Source: Petropleomorpha daqingensis (lineage in GTDB: Bacteria; Actinomycetota; Actinomycetes; Mycobacteriales; Geodermatophilaceae). Taken from it: 64,000 nucleotides of DNA. The translations under genes and the position numbers were made by a program. Each line of letters opens with the position of its first letter. Position 1 is the stretch's first letter. The DNA lies in contig NZ_JACBZT010000001.1 of NCBI RefSeq assembly GCF_013408985.1, positions 3,596,001 through 3,660,000 of the forward strand, written 5' to 3'. This document shows, in pieces, positions 25,448-33,373 of this stretch. The notes beneath the pieces are model-generated. The model was not told the origin of the DNA, made no database searches, and was given only the letters and a program-made list of their open reading frames with translations.

Positions 25448-25472
25448 CTTCGGCGCTGCCGCGGATCGAGAC
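25441..25472. terminator. Stem-loop after the MFS gene
   Basis: GTCTCGA and TCGAGAC form a 7-bp stem around an 18-nt loop that contains a further GGC/GCC pair. It could be a weak terminator or a DNA-binding site. Confidence 0.35.
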
Positions 25473-25671
25473 GTTCGCGTGACCGACAGCACCCGTCCTG
25501 TCTCGTAGCCTCCTCCGCAGGGGCCCCGGACGCCCCCACGCCAGGCGAGATCCGCCGAGGCAGCCCACCCTTGAAGTCGGCCCCCGCCACCGGGCGGTCG
25601 TGCACGGGACGGGAGCCACGGCGGACCGCGACACGGGAGGTGGCCGACGTCCGACGCCGGACTCACACCAA

Positions 25672-25685
25672 AATCGTTGACAATC
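25672..25685. promoter_or_regulatory. GntR (FCD)-type operator before the ABC importer
   Basis: AATCGTTGACAATC matches the palindromic site before ligJ (GATTGTTGACAATC) at 12 of 14 positions and overlaps the -35 box TTGACA, the expected place for repression. Confidence 0.6.
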
Positions 25686-25705
25686 TCGGACGAGATTCGT
25701 AGGTT
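25678..25705 (+). promoter_or_regulatory. Sigma-70-type promoter of the ABC importer operon
   Basis: TTGACA (25678-25683), a 16-bp spacer and TAGGTT (25700-25705) make the best consensus promoter in the window. The start site would lie near 25712, giving a leader of about 55 nt before the ATG at 25768. Confidence 0.65.
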
Positions 25706-25767
25706 CCTCGGCGGGCTGTGCGCCCGCACACACCGATGCAACGCGGCAACGGCGGGAAAGGCAGTCA

Positions 25768-26550
25768 ATGGCGGCTGAGCTGACCTTGCAGGACGTGAGC
25801 CTGCAATTTGGCGGCATCAAGGTGCTGCAGGAGGTGAGCTTCTCCGTCGAGCCGGGCCAGATCTTCGGGCTCGTCGGACCGAACGGCGCGGGCAAGACGT
25901 CGCTGTTCAACTGCATCAGCGGCCACTACAAGCCGACCTCCGGCACGGTGCGGATCGACAGCACCGAGGTGCACGGCGCGCGCCCGGCGACGCTCGCCCG
26001 GCACGGCCTGGCCCGGACCTTCCAGCACCCGGCCCTGCAGCTGCACTCGACGGTGCTCGAGAACGTGCTGCTCGGGGCGCACACCCGGCTGCCCGGCGGA
26101 TCGCTGGAGTGGTCGTTGCGACTGCCGCGCACGCGGCGCTCCGAGAAGGAGCTGCGCGCCGAGGCGCTCGAACTGCTGGAGCGCAACAGCCTGGGCTGGG
26201 CGGCGCACCTGCCCGCCGACGAGCTGTCGCACGGCCTGCACAAGGGCGTCGAGCTCTGCCGCGCGCTGCTCATGAAGCCGCGCCTGCTGCTCCTCGACGA
26301 GCCCGCCGCCGGCCTCCCGCACGCCGAGGTGGAGCAGCTGATCGAGACGGTCCGGCGGCTGCGCGGCGAGGACGACATCACCGTCGTCATCGTCGAGCAC
26401 CACATGGGCCTCATCGCCGCGCTGACCGACCGCGTCGTCGTGCTCGACCACGGTCGCAAGCTGATGGAGGGGACGGCCGCCGAGGCGCAGTCCGACCCCC
26501 GGGTCATCGAGGCGTACATCGGGAAGGACGCCGCAGATGACGCTGCTTGA
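25768..26550 (+). CDS. Branched-chain-type ABC transporter ATP-binding protein, LivG-like
   Basis: The 260-residue ATPase is one of the two nucleotide-binding subunits of a HAAT-family importer. Walker A is GPNGAGKTS near residue 34, and Walker B is LLLLDEPAAG. The ABC signature is unusual: L-S-H-G-L-H-K-G-V-E-L where LivG proteins usually have L-S-Y-G-Q-Q-R. An H-motif histidine (VEHHMG) is present. It lies first in the operon livG-livF-livH-livM-livK type, overlapping the next gene by 14 bp. LivG-type systems near LigM/LigAB genes commonly carry aromatic acids rather than amino acids; that substrate call is inference. Transcription starts from the GntR-controlled promoter upstream. Confidence 0.9.
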   Translation: MAAELTLQDVSLQFGGIKVLQEVSFSVEPGQIFGLVGPNGAGKTSLFNCISGHYKPTSGTVRIDSTEVHGARPATLARHGLARTFQHPALQLHSTVLENVLLGAHTRLPGGSLEWSLRLPRTRRSEKELRAEALELLERNSLGWAAHLPADELSHGLHKGVELCRALLMKPRLLLLDEPAAGLPHAEVEQLIETVRRLRGEDDITVVIVEHHMGLIAALTDRVVVLDHGRKLMEGTAAEAQSDPRVIEAYIGKDAADDAA

Positions 26551-27247
26551 GCTCGAGGACGTCACCGCGTTCTACGGCCCGGTGCAGGTGCTGGAGGGGG
26601 TGTCGCTGACCGTTCCGGACAACGGGGCGGTCGGCATCCTCGGCGCGAACGGCGCCGGCAAGACCACCACCCTCCGCACGATCAGCGGCACCGTCCGCGC
26701 CGGCGGCCGCATCGTCTTCGACGGCAAGGACATCCGCGGCATGCGACCCGACCAGGTCGCCGCCCTCGGCATCGCGCACGTCCCGGAGGGGCGCGGCACG
26801 CTGGGTGACCTCACCGTCCGCGAGAACCTGCGGGTCGGTGCGTACCTGCGCAAGGACCGCAAGGGCATCGACGCCGACATCGACTACTGCCTCGACCTGT
26901 TCCCGAACCTGAAGGAGCGGATCAAGTCGAACGCGTCGGCCCTGTCCGGCGGCGAGCAGCAGATGCTGGCCGTGGGGCGGGCGATCATGTCCAAGCCACG
27001 CCTGCTGCTCCTCGACGAGGCCTCGCTCGGCCTCGCGCCGAGCACCGCGAAGAACGTCTACGACGCGATCCGGCGCCTGCGCATCGAGTCGGGCATCGCC
27101 ATGGTCGTCGTCGAGCAGAACGCCAACCTCGCCTTCACCCTCGTCGACAGCGCGACGGTCCTGGAGACCGGCCGGAACGTGCTCACCGGCACGTCCGCCG
27201 AGCTCAAGGGGATGGACGAGATCCGACGCGCATACCTGGGGGGTTGA
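26537..27247 (+). CDS. Branched-chain-type ABC transporter ATP-binding protein, LivF-like
   Basis: The 236-residue ATPase is the second nucleotide-binding subunit. It has Walker A GANGAGKTT near residue 36, a normal signature L-S-G-G-E-Q-Q, Walker B L-L-L-L-D-E-A-S-L-G-L-A-P, and the LivF-type V-V-E-Q-N-A-N-L-A. Unlike its LivG partner its signature is canonical. The start lies within the livG 3' end (14-bp overlap) and the stop is followed 1 bp later by the livH start, so the complex is made stoichiometrically. It would pair with LivG on the cytoplasmic face of the permease pair. Confidence 0.93.
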   Translation: MTLLELEDVTAFYGPVQVLEGVSLTVPDNGAVGILGANGAGKTTTLRTISGTVRAGGRIVFDGKDIRGMRPDQVAALGIAHVPEGRGTLGDLTVRENLRVGAYLRKDRKGIDADIDYCLDLFPNLKERIKSNASALSGGEQQMLAVGRAIMSKPRLLLLDEASLGLAPSTAKNVYDAIRRLRIESGIAMVVVEQNANLAFTLVDSATVLETGRNVLTGTSAELKGMDEIRRAYLGG

Positions 27248-27248
27248 G

Positions 27249-28130
27249 GTGGGCAAATTCGTCCAGCTCGTCGTCGACGGTCTGTCGACCGGCTCGATCT
27301 ACGGCGCCATCGCCCTCGCGATCGTCCTGGTCAACCAGGCCACCGGCCTCATCAACTTCGCGCAGGGCGGCATGGCCGTGCTGGCGGCCTACGTCGCGTG
27401 GTGGCTGACCACCCACGACGTGCCGCTCGTCCTCGCCATCCTGATCTCGATCCTGTTCTCCTTCGTGCTGGGCGCCGTGGTCGAGCGGTGGCTGATGCGG
27501 CGGTTCGAGCGGGGTGACCCCGACACCGCGGTGGTCGTCACGATCGGCCTGCTGACCCTGATCACCGGCATCTGCGGCTGGCTGTGGACGTACAACAACC
27601 AGCAGTTCCCGTCGCTGTTCCCCCTCGGCACGGTGTCGGTCCTGGGTGTCTCGATCAGCATCCGCTCGATCGGGACGACGCTGGTGATCATCGTGGCGAT
27701 GCTCCTGCTGCAGGGGCTGTTCGTCGGCACGAAGCTCGGCCTGGCCCTTCGGGCCGTGGCGATCAACCCGCAGTCCGCGGCGTTCTCCGGGCTCCCCGTC
27801 GGGCGCCTGCTGATGGTCGGCTGGGGCCTCGCGGCGGCGCTCGGCGCGGTCGCCGGCGCGCTCGTCGCCCCGCAGCTCACGCTGACCCCCGGGATGCTGG
27901 ACAACGCGCTGGTCTACGCGCTGGCCGCGGTCATCCTGGGCGGTCTGACCAGCCCGATCGGCGTCGTCGTCGCGGCCTGGATCATCGGCGTCCTGGAGAA
28001 CCTGGCCGCGGTCTACGTCGACTTCATCGGCTTCGACCTCAAGGTCGCCGTGCCGTTCATCCTCATCTTCGTCGTGCTCATCGTTCGACCTCAGGGCCTG
28101 TTCGGCCGGAAAGTCGTGGTGCGGGTGTGA
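27249..28130 (+). CDS. Branched-chain-type ABC transporter permease, LivH-like
   Basis: The 293-residue permease has about eight hydrophobic helices and the LivH hallmarks: G-L-S-T-G-S-I-Y-G-A-I-A-L at the start, the N-F-A-Q-G segment at residues 35-39, and the cytoplasmic loop with G-L-A-L-R-A-V-A-I-N-P that contacts the ATPases. The C-terminus R-P-Q-G-L-F-G-R is typical. GTG at 27249 is two bases behind the livF stop. The stop shares one base with the livM start (TGATG). It forms the membrane channel with LivM. Confidence 0.93.
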   Translation: MGKFVQLVVDGLSTGSIYGAIALAIVLVNQATGLINFAQGGMAVLAAYVAWWLTTHDVPLVLAILISILFSFVLGAVVERWLMRRFERGDPDTAVVVTIGLLTLITGICGWLWTYNNQQFPSLFPLGTVSVLGVSISIRSIGTTLVIIVAMLLLQGLFVGTKLGLALRAVAINPQSAAFSGLPVGRLLMVGWGLAAALGAVAGALVAPQLTLTPGMLDNALVYALAAVILGGLTSPIGVVVAAWIIGVLENLAAVYVDFIGFDLKVAVPFILIFVVLIVRPQGLFGRKVVVRV

Positions 28131-29209
28131 TGGCCCCTCAGATGGCATCCGCCTCGGCCGTGTGGCAGCGCCCGTGGGTCCGCTGGGCAGCGGTGCTCGT
28201 GGTCCTGGTCGTGCTGTTCGTGGCGCCGCTCGGGCTGTCGGAGTTCACCAACCAGACGCTCGCCCGCATCGGCGTCTTCGCCGTCGCCGTGCTCGGCCTG
28301 AACGTGGTGATGGGCTACACCGGCCAGGTCTCGCTGGGCCAGATCTTCTTCCTCGGGTTCGGCGCGTACGTCACCGCGTACGGGGTGACGAACGACTGGA
28401 ACATCGTGCTGACCTTCGCGCTCGCCTGCCTGGCCCCCGCCGTGGTGGGCCTGCTGGTCGCGCTGGCCGCCGCCCGCCTGGGCGGGCTCGCGATCGCCAT
28501 GGTGACCATCGCGCTGCCGATCGTCGGCGTCCCGCTGGCCAAGCGGCTCAGCGACTTCACCGGCGGCTCGGAGGGCACCTCGACGGCCTTCGCGAAGGCG
28601 CCGGAGTGGAGCGGGCTCTTCGACGACCAGTGGCAGCTGTACCTGGTGCTGGTCATCGGCGGCATCGTGTACCTGCTGACCCACAACGTCGTCCGCGGCA
28701 AGTACGGCCGGGCGTTCGCGATCGTCAAGGGCAACGAGAACGTGGCGTCGTCCATGGGGATCTCGCCGTACCGCTACAAGGTGCTGGCGTTCACGATCGC
28801 CTCGCTCATCGGCGGCGTGAGCGGGTTCCTGTACATGGTCGTCATCCAGTACACGTCCCCGGAGACGATGAGCTTCGGGCACTCGATCAACCTGGTCGCC
28901 GCGATGGTGATCGGCGGCTCGGCCAGCATCGTGGGCTCGATCCTCGGCGGCCTGTACTACGTGCTCGTCCCGCAGCTGACCAACGCCGTCGACCCGAGCC
29001 TCACGGCGCTGCTGCAGGGCGCGATCCTGCTCGTCGTCCTGTTCGTGCTCCCCGGCGGCCTCGTGTCGCTGCCCCGCGCGCTGACCCGCGGACGGCGGCG
29101 CTCCCGCGCCGCGCGCGGCCCTGCCGCGCCCCCGACCACTCCGTCGTCGACCACCGGGTCGGGCACCGCGGCGGAGCAACCTGAGACAGAGAGGCAAGGT
29201 CACGCATGA
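28130..29209 (+). CDS. Branched-chain-type ABC transporter permease, LivM-like
   Basis: The 359-residue permease shows the LivM pattern: after the first helix the G-Y-T-G-Q-V-S-L-G-Q-I-F-F-L-G-F-G-A-Y block (about residues 62-80), the large loop and the G-R-A-F-A-I-V-K-G-N-E coupling helix near 205, then G-G-S-A-S-I-V-G-S near 275. The last 40 residues are a Pro/Ser/Thr/Arg-rich cytoplasmic tail longer than in E. coli LivM. The start ATG shares a base with the livH stop, and the stop overlaps the binding-protein start by 4 bp. Confidence 0.92.
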   Translation: MAPQMASASAVWQRPWVRWAAVLVVLVVLFVAPLGLSEFTNQTLARIGVFAVAVLGLNVVMGYTGQVSLGQIFFLGFGAYVTAYGVTNDWNIVLTFALACLAPAVVGLLVALAAARLGGLAIAMVTIALPIVGVPLAKRLSDFTGGSEGTSTAFAKAPEWSGLFDDQWQLYLVLVIGGIVYLLTHNVVRGKYGRAFAIVKGNENVASSMGISPYRYKVLAFTIASLIGGVSGFLYMVVIQYTSPETMSFGHSINLVAAMVIGGSASIVGSILGGLYYVLVPQLTNAVDPSLTALLQGAILLVVLFVLPGGLVSLPRALTRGRRRSRAARGPAAPPTTPSSTTGSGTAAEQPETERQGHA

Positions 29210-30468
29210 GGAGACACACCCGATCGCGGACGGCGTTCCGCATCGTCGCCGGCGCGTCCGCGCTCGCGCTGATGCTCGCCGGGTGCGGCAGCCGCGACGA
29301 CTCCGGACGCAGCGGCGCCGGTGACTCGGGGACCAGCCCCGGCATCACCGACACGACGCTCACGCTCGGCATCACCACCCCGCTCAGCGGTGCCACGGCG
29401 GGCCCGGGCACGTGCACCGTCGCCGGCGTCAAGGCCTACTTCGGTGCGAAGAACGCCGAGGGCGGCATCAAGTTCGGCGACGGGAAGACCCGCACCGTCG
29501 AGATCAAGGCGCTCGACGACGGCTACGACCCGCAGAAGGCCAAGGCGAACTACGACCAGCTCAAGGGCGACGTCTTCGCGATGACCGCCGGGCTGGGCAC
29601 GCCGACGAACCGCGCATGGCGCCAGGCGGCGATCGCCGACGAGGTGCCCCAGGTGCTGGTCATGACCGGTGACCCGATCTTCAGCGACGAGAAGGAAAGC
29701 CCCTGGCAGCTCGGCTTCGTGCCGAAGTACCAGAACGAGGGCGAGGCCATGGGCGAGCTGCTGGCCACCTCGGGCGGCGAGCACAAGGTCGCGATCCTGT
29801 CGCAGAACGACGACTACGGCAAGGGCTACGTCGAGGGCTTCAAGAAGGCCATCGAGGGCAAGGACAACATCAAGGTCGTCAAGGAGCTCACCTACGAGGC
29901 GACCGACACCTCGGTCGACGCGCAGCTCACCGAGCTCGCCTCCAGCGGCGCCGACGTCTTCTTCAACGCGATGTCGATCACCCCGCTGATGATCTCCTCG
30001 CTGCAGAAGGCGCAGCAGCTGAACTGGAAGCCCAGCTGGTTCCTGCCCTCCAACACCTCGAGCCCGGGGGCGATCCTCGAGCCCGGTGGTGCCAGCGCGT
30101 ACCCCGGCGTCTACTCGGTGTCCTTCGCCAAGGCTCCGGCCAGCCCGGCGTTCGCGTCGGACGAGGACGTGCAGACCTACCTGGCCGCCCTCAAGCAGTA
30201 CGGCGACTACCCGGACCCGCCGGCGTTCCCGCACTGCCAGTGGAGCTGGATGGTCGGCGCGACGCTCGACCAGGCCTTCCAGAAGATGAAGGAGCCGACC
30301 CGCGAGTCCTTCATGGAGGCCCTGCGTTCGATCAAGGACTACCAGGCGCCGCTCATGCTCGAGGGCACGTCGGTCGACACCACCCAGGGCGACCAGCCCG
30401 CGGTGTCCTCGGTCGTCGTGCAGAAGTACAACGGCAGGGGCTACGACACGGTCCAGTCGTTCGACTGA
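29206..30468 (+). CDS. Substrate-binding lipoprotein of the importer (LivK/Peripla_BP_6 type)
   Basis: The 420-residue protein is the extracytoplasmic solute receptor of the importer. It starts with a lipoprotein signal peptide (lipobox LAGC, Cys27), then a Gly/Ser linker, then a two-lobe type I periplasmic-binding fold: T-L-T-L-G-I-T-T-P-L-S-G near 45, a K-V-A-I-L-S-Q-N-D-D-Y-G block near residue 195 and the hinge segments that follow. Relatives bind amino acids, amides or aromatic acids. The position at the end of an operon in the middle of LigM/LigAB genes argues for a methoxylated benzoate. A terminator follows at 30485. Confidence 0.9.
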   Translation: MRRHTRSRTAFRIVAGASALALMLAGCGSRDDSGRSGAGDSGTSPGITDTTLTLGITTPLSGATAGPGTCTVAGVKAYFGAKNAEGGIKFGDGKTRTVEIKALDDGYDPQKAKANYDQLKGDVFAMTAGLGTPTNRAWRQAAIADEVPQVLVMTGDPIFSDEKESPWQLGFVPKYQNEGEAMGELLATSGGEHKVAILSQNDDYGKGYVEGFKKAIEGKDNIKVVKELTYEATDTSVDAQLTELASSGADVFFNAMSITPLMISSLQKAQQLNWKPSWFLPSNTSSPGAILEPGGASAYPGVYSVSFAKAPASPAFASDEDVQTYLAALKQYGDYPDPPAFPHCQWSWMVGATLDQAFQKMKEPTRESFMEALRSIKDYQAPLMLEGTSVDTTQGDQPAVSSVVVQKYNGRGYDTVQSFD

Positions 30469-30484
30469 CGCCGGTCTGAAGCGA

Positions 30485-30518
30485 CAGGGGCGGCTCGTTC
30501 TCGAACGGGCCGCCCCTT
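30485..30518 (+). terminator. Rho-independent terminator of the importer operon
   Basis: AGGGGCGGCTCGTT and its near complement (one G-T wobble) form a 14-bp stem with a CTCG loop, followed by a short T run. Confidence 0.8.
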
Positions 30519-30561
30519 CGTGCCTCCGCCCGGACACACCCACCCCTCGAAGGAGACCTCC

Positions 30562-31509
30562 GTGCCGCCGCTGCACGACATCGCCCACCTCGCCCACGTC
30601 GAGCTGCTCACCGACAAGCCGGAGGAGAGCCTCGACTTCTTCGTGCGCTACCTGGGCCTGACCGAGAACGGCTCGGCCGGCGACTCGGTGTTCCTGCACG
30701 CCTGGGACGACTACGAGAACGCCACCATCAAGCTCACCGCCGCCCCGCGACCCGGCGTCGGCCGCACCAACTTCCGCGCCAGCACGCCCGAGGCGCTGCA
30801 GCGTCGGGTCGCCGCGATCGAGGCGACGGGCCTCGGCCGCGGGTGGGAGGACGGCGACCCCGGCTACGGCCCGGTCTACGTCTTCACCGACCCCGACGGC
30901 CACGAGATGGGCATCTACTACGAGTGCGAGTGGTACCGGCCCGAGGGTGACTTGAAGCCGTCGCTGAAGAACCAGGCCCAGGCCTACCCCGGCCGCGGCG
31001 TGAGCGTGCGGCGGATCGACCACATCAACTACCTGGCCGTCGACCCGGTCGCCAACCGCGACTTCGCGCGCGACGTCCTCGGCGGGATGGTCACCGAGCA
31101 GATCGTGCTGGACGACGGGGTCGCCGGCAGCTGGACCACCTTCACCAACAAGGGCTACGACGCCGTCTGGACCCGGGACAACACCGGCACCTCCGGCCGC
31201 CTGCACCACCTGTCGTTCGCGGTGGACAGCCGTGACGACATCATCCGGGCGGCGGACCTGGCGCTCGAGCACGGGATCCACATCGAGACCGGCCCGCACA
31301 AGCACACCATCCAGCAGAGCTTCTTCCTCTACGTCTGGGAGCCGGCCGGCAACCGGATCGAGCTGGACAACGCCGGTGCCCGGCTGGTCTTCGCCCCCGA
31401 CTGGCAGCCGGTGGACTGGTCGGCCGAGGAGCGGGCGAAGGGCCAGGCCTGGGGATTGCAGACGATCTCCACCTTCCACACCCACGGCACCCCGCCGGTC
31501 GGCGAGTGA
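30562..31509 (+). CDS. Type I extradiol (catechol 2,3-dioxygenase family) ring-cleavage dioxygenase
   Basis: The 315-residue protein has two VOC domains and belongs to the catechol 2,3-dioxygenase family, Fe(II) enzymes that cleave catechols next to the hydroxyl pair. The iron ligands of the C-terminal domain are in place: His154 (R-I-D-H-I-N-Y), His215 or His216 (R-L-H-H-L-S-F) and Glu267 (N-R-I-E-L), nearly the same numbering as XylE. GTG at 30562 follows GAAGGAGA, so the longer frame from 30520 is unlikely. The stop overlaps the DUF1932 dehydrogenase by 4 bp. Its substrate is unknown; a methoxylated or carboxylated catechol from the same lignin pathway is possible. It is unrelated to the LigB-type enzyme at 20044. 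Confidence 0.87.
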   Translation: MPPLHDIAHLAHVELLTDKPEESLDFFVRYLGLTENGSAGDSVFLHAWDDYENATIKLTAAPRPGVGRTNFRASTPEALQRRVAAIEATGLGRGWEDGDPGYGPVYVFTDPDGHEMGIYYECEWYRPEGDLKPSLKNQAQAYPGRGVSVRRIDHINYLAVDPVANRDFARDVLGGMVTEQIVLDDGVAGSWTTFTNKGYDAVWTRDNTGTSGRLHHLSFAVDSRDDIIRAADLALEHGIHIETGPHKHTIQQSFFLYVWEPAGNRIELDNAGARLVFAPDWQPVDWSAEERAKGQAWGLQTISTFHTHGTPPVGE

Positions 31510-32282
31510 CCGTGCGGATCGCCGTCCTCGGGCTGGGCGAGGCCGGATCGGCGATCGGCGCCGACCTCGTCGCCGCCGGCGCCGACGTCCGCGGCTACGA
31601 CCCGAAGCCGATCACCGTGGACGGCGTCCGGCATCGGGGGAGCGAGGCCGAGGCGGTCGCGGACGCCGATCTCGTGCTGAGCCTGAACAGCTCGCACGAC
31701 GCGATGACCGCGCTGGAGAACGCGCTGGACGGGCTGCGCCCGGGCACGCTGTGGGCCGACCTGAACACCGCGTCGCCGGGGCTGAAGGTCTCCCTCGCCG
31801 AGCGGGTGGCCGGCCGGGACGTCGACGTGGTCGACGTGGCGCTGATGTCGCCGGTGCCGGGCAAGGGACTGCGGACGCCGATGCTGGTTTCCGGACCACG
31901 CGCCCGGACGTACCGCGACCTGCTCGTCCCGCTCGGCGCGGAGGTCACCGTGCAGCCCGGCCCGGTGGGGGAGGCGATCTCGCGCAAGCTGCTGCGCAGC
32001 GTCTTCTACAAGGGCCTGGCCGCCGCGGTGGTCGAGGCGCTGCGCGGGGCCGAGGCGGCCGGCTGCGCGGACTGGCTGCGCGGCAACATCTCCGCCGAGC
32101 TGGCCGGCTTCGACGAGCGGACCGTGGACCGGCTGGTCGACGGCACGCACACGCACGCGCGCCGGCGGGCCGACGAGATGGCCGCCGCGACCGACCAGCT
32201 GGTCGAGCTCGGCGTCCCCGCCCGCATCGCGCCGGCGGCGCGCGACCTGCTCGTCGAGCTGCGCGACGCCCCGCCGGCCTAG
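31506..32282 (+). CDS. NAD(P)-binding dehydrogenase with DUF1932 C-terminal domain
   Basis: The 258-residue protein belongs to the 6-phosphogluconate/beta-hydroxyacid dehydrogenase superfamily. A Rossmann motif V-L-G-L-G-E-A-G-S-A-I-G lies at residues 7-18, and an N-S-S-H-D segment near 59 fits the family. The C-terminal half is the DUF1932 all-helical domain, including the K-L-L-R-S-V-F-Y-K-G motif with the likely catalytic Lys. It is coupled to the extradiol dioxygenase by a GTGA overlap, so it may act on the ring-cleavage product. The stop codon TAG lies inside the 6-bp target duplication of the adjacent IS481 element, which left the gene intact. No characterised substrate. Confidence 0.8.
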   Translation: MTVRIAVLGLGEAGSAIGADLVAAGADVRGYDPKPITVDGVRHRGSEAEAVADADLVLSLNSSHDAMTALENALDGLRPGTLWADLNTASPGLKVSLAERVAGRDVDVVDVALMSPVPGKGLRTPMLVSGPRARTYRDLLVPLGAEVTVQPGPVGEAISRKLLRSVFYKGLAAAVVEALRGAEAAGCADWLRGNISAELAGFDERTVDRLVDGTHTHARRRADEMAAATDQLVELGVPARIAPAARDLLVELRDAPPA

Positions 32283-32283
32283 C
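32278..32283. repeat. Left target-site duplication CCTAGC of the IS481-family element
   Basis: CCTAGC is repeated exactly at 33368-33373 on the other side of the element. It contains the TAG stop of the DUF1932 gene. Confidence 0.9.
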
Positions 32284-32304
32284 TGTCGTGACCGGACAGG
32301 TTGT

Positions 32305-33258
32305 TCACGCGGCGAGGCGGCTGACCGGCGGGTGACCTCCGAGGGCGGAATGGCTACGGGCAGTGTTGTAGTGCTCGAGCCAGCCGTCCAGCGCGACGGT
32401 GCGCTCCTCGTTCGATGCCCAGGCGGTGGCGTAGGCCCACTCGCTCTGCAGGGTGCGGTTGAACCGTTCGGCCTTGCCATTGGTCCAGGGCCGGCCGGGC
32501 TTGATGAACCGGCGGGCGATGCCCAGCTGGGCGCAGGCCGCGATCCAGGCGGCACCGATCCGGTAGCTCTTGGCGTTGTCGGTCAGCACCCGGGCGATGG
32601 TCACGCCCTGGGCGGCGAACCAGGCCACCGCGCGGGTCAGGAAGCCGGCGCAGGTGCCGGTGCGCTCGTCGGGCAGCACCTCGGCGTAGGCCAGCCGGGT
32701 GTGGTCGTCGATGGCCACGTGCACGTAGTCCCAGCCGATGCCGCGCCCGCGCACCTCCTCGCGGCGGCCGTGGATGCGCCAGCCACCGCCGACCGGCACC
32801 CGGCCGAGCTTCTTCACGTCCACGTGCAGCAGGTCGCCGGGGTGCTCGCGTTCGTAGCGGACCTGGCTGTGCCGGCGGCCGCGCAGCAGCTCGCCGGTCA
32901 GCCGGTCGACGTCGGCCAGCCGGGGCAGGCCGGCCCGGCGCAGCACCGCCCCGATCGTGGAGGCCGCCAGCCCGAGGATCGCGGCCAGCCGCACCGGCCC
33001 GGCATGGTGGGCCTTGCGCGCGGCCACGATCGCCGCGGTCCTCTCGGCTGAGGTGCGCCGCGGCAGCCGATGCGGCCGCGAGGAGCGGTCGGCCAGCCCA
33101 GCCTCGCCCTCGGCCCGCCAGCGGCGCACCCACTTGTAGACCGTTTGGCGGCTCACTCCGAGCTGCTTGGCGACCTCGCCGGGGCGGTGACCAGCTCGGA
33201 CACGAGCGACGATCAGCTTGCGGGCGTAGACGGTGGTGCGGGCGTTAGCGTGGGCCAC
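32305..33258 (-). CDS. IS481-family transposase (DDE, integrase core)
   Basis: The 317-residue transposase has an N-terminal helix-turn-helix (about residues 25-60, A-K-Q-L-G-V-S-R-Q-T-V-Y-K-W), a second HTH-like segment, and an rve integrase core with the acidic triad Asp147 (L-H-V-D-V-K), Asp227 (L-T-D-N-A-K) and Glu264 (G-K-A-E-R-F-N). Length is normal for the family and no frameshift is seen. The GTG start lies 1 nt after a GGAGG-containing inverted-repeat arm, so its ribosome site can be hidden in a hairpin when transcription reads in from outside. Confidence 0.95.
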   Translation of the reverse strand: MAHANARTTVYARKLIVARVRAGHRPGEVAKQLGVSRQTVYKWVRRWRAEGEAGLADRSSRPHRLPRRTSAERTAAIVAARKAHHAGPVRLAAILGLAASTIGAVLRRAGLPRLADVDRLTGELLRGRRHSQVRYEREHPGDLLHVDVKKLGRVPVGGGWRIHGRREEVRGRGIGWDYVHVAIDDHTRLAYAEVLPDERTGTCAGFLTRAVAWFAAQGVTIARVLTDNAKSYRIGAAWIAACAQLGIARRFIKPGRPWTNGKAERFNRTLQSEWAYATAWASNEERTVALDGWLEHYNTARSHSALGGHPPVSRLAA

Positions 33259-33316
33259 GGAGACCTCCGGTTGGGAATGGTGACGTCAAGCACCGCCACT
33301 CCTTCCGGAGGTCTCC
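33259..33316 (-). repeat. 12-bp inverted repeat that can mask the transposase ribosome site
   Basis: GGAGACCTCCGG (33259-33270) and CCGGAGGTCTCC (33305-33316) are exact complements, 34 nt apart, and the inner arm holds the GGAGG directly before the transposase GTG. A read-through transcript would fold this into a hairpin. Confidence 0.7.
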
Positions 33317-33367
33317 TTCGTGATCAAGCCACCACGCCGACTGTCAACAACGTGTCTGGTCGCGACA

Positions 33368-33373
33368 CCTAGC
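33368..33373. repeat. Right target-site duplication CCTAGC
   Basis: Matches 32278-32283 exactly and contains, on the minus strand, the TAG stop of the epoxide-hydrolase-like gene. Confidence 0.9.

Larger units (their letters stand above)
25420..25767. promoter_or_regulatory. 348-bp control region of the ABC importer operon
   Basis: No gene is visible. From left to right the gap holds a TACGTC element (25431-25447), a GTCTCGA/TCGAGAC inverted repeat (25441-25472) that may end the MFS transcript, a TAGCCT box (25506-25511) and a strong promoter with an embedded GntR-type operator (25672-25705). Confidence 0.6.
32284..33367. mobile_element. IS481-family insertion sequence, complete, 1084 bp
   Basis: The element is bounded by imperfect terminal inverted repeats of about 26 bp: left TGTCGTGACCGGACAGG, right (complement) TGTCGCGACCAGACACG, and both continue with TTGTT. 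It is flanked by a perfect 6-bp duplication (CCTAGC). It carries one full-length transposase gene on the minus strand and a 12-bp internal inverted repeat before that gene. Everything needed for movement looks intact, which suggests a recent insertion. It landed exactly on the shared stop-codon region of two convergent genes and broke neither. Confidence 0.93.

Noticed and set aside
33341-33358. TTGTTGACAG in the right end of the IS481 element, like the GntR operator
   Set aside because: It is part of the terminal inverted repeat and matches the left end of the element, so its similarity to the operator core is best read as chance.
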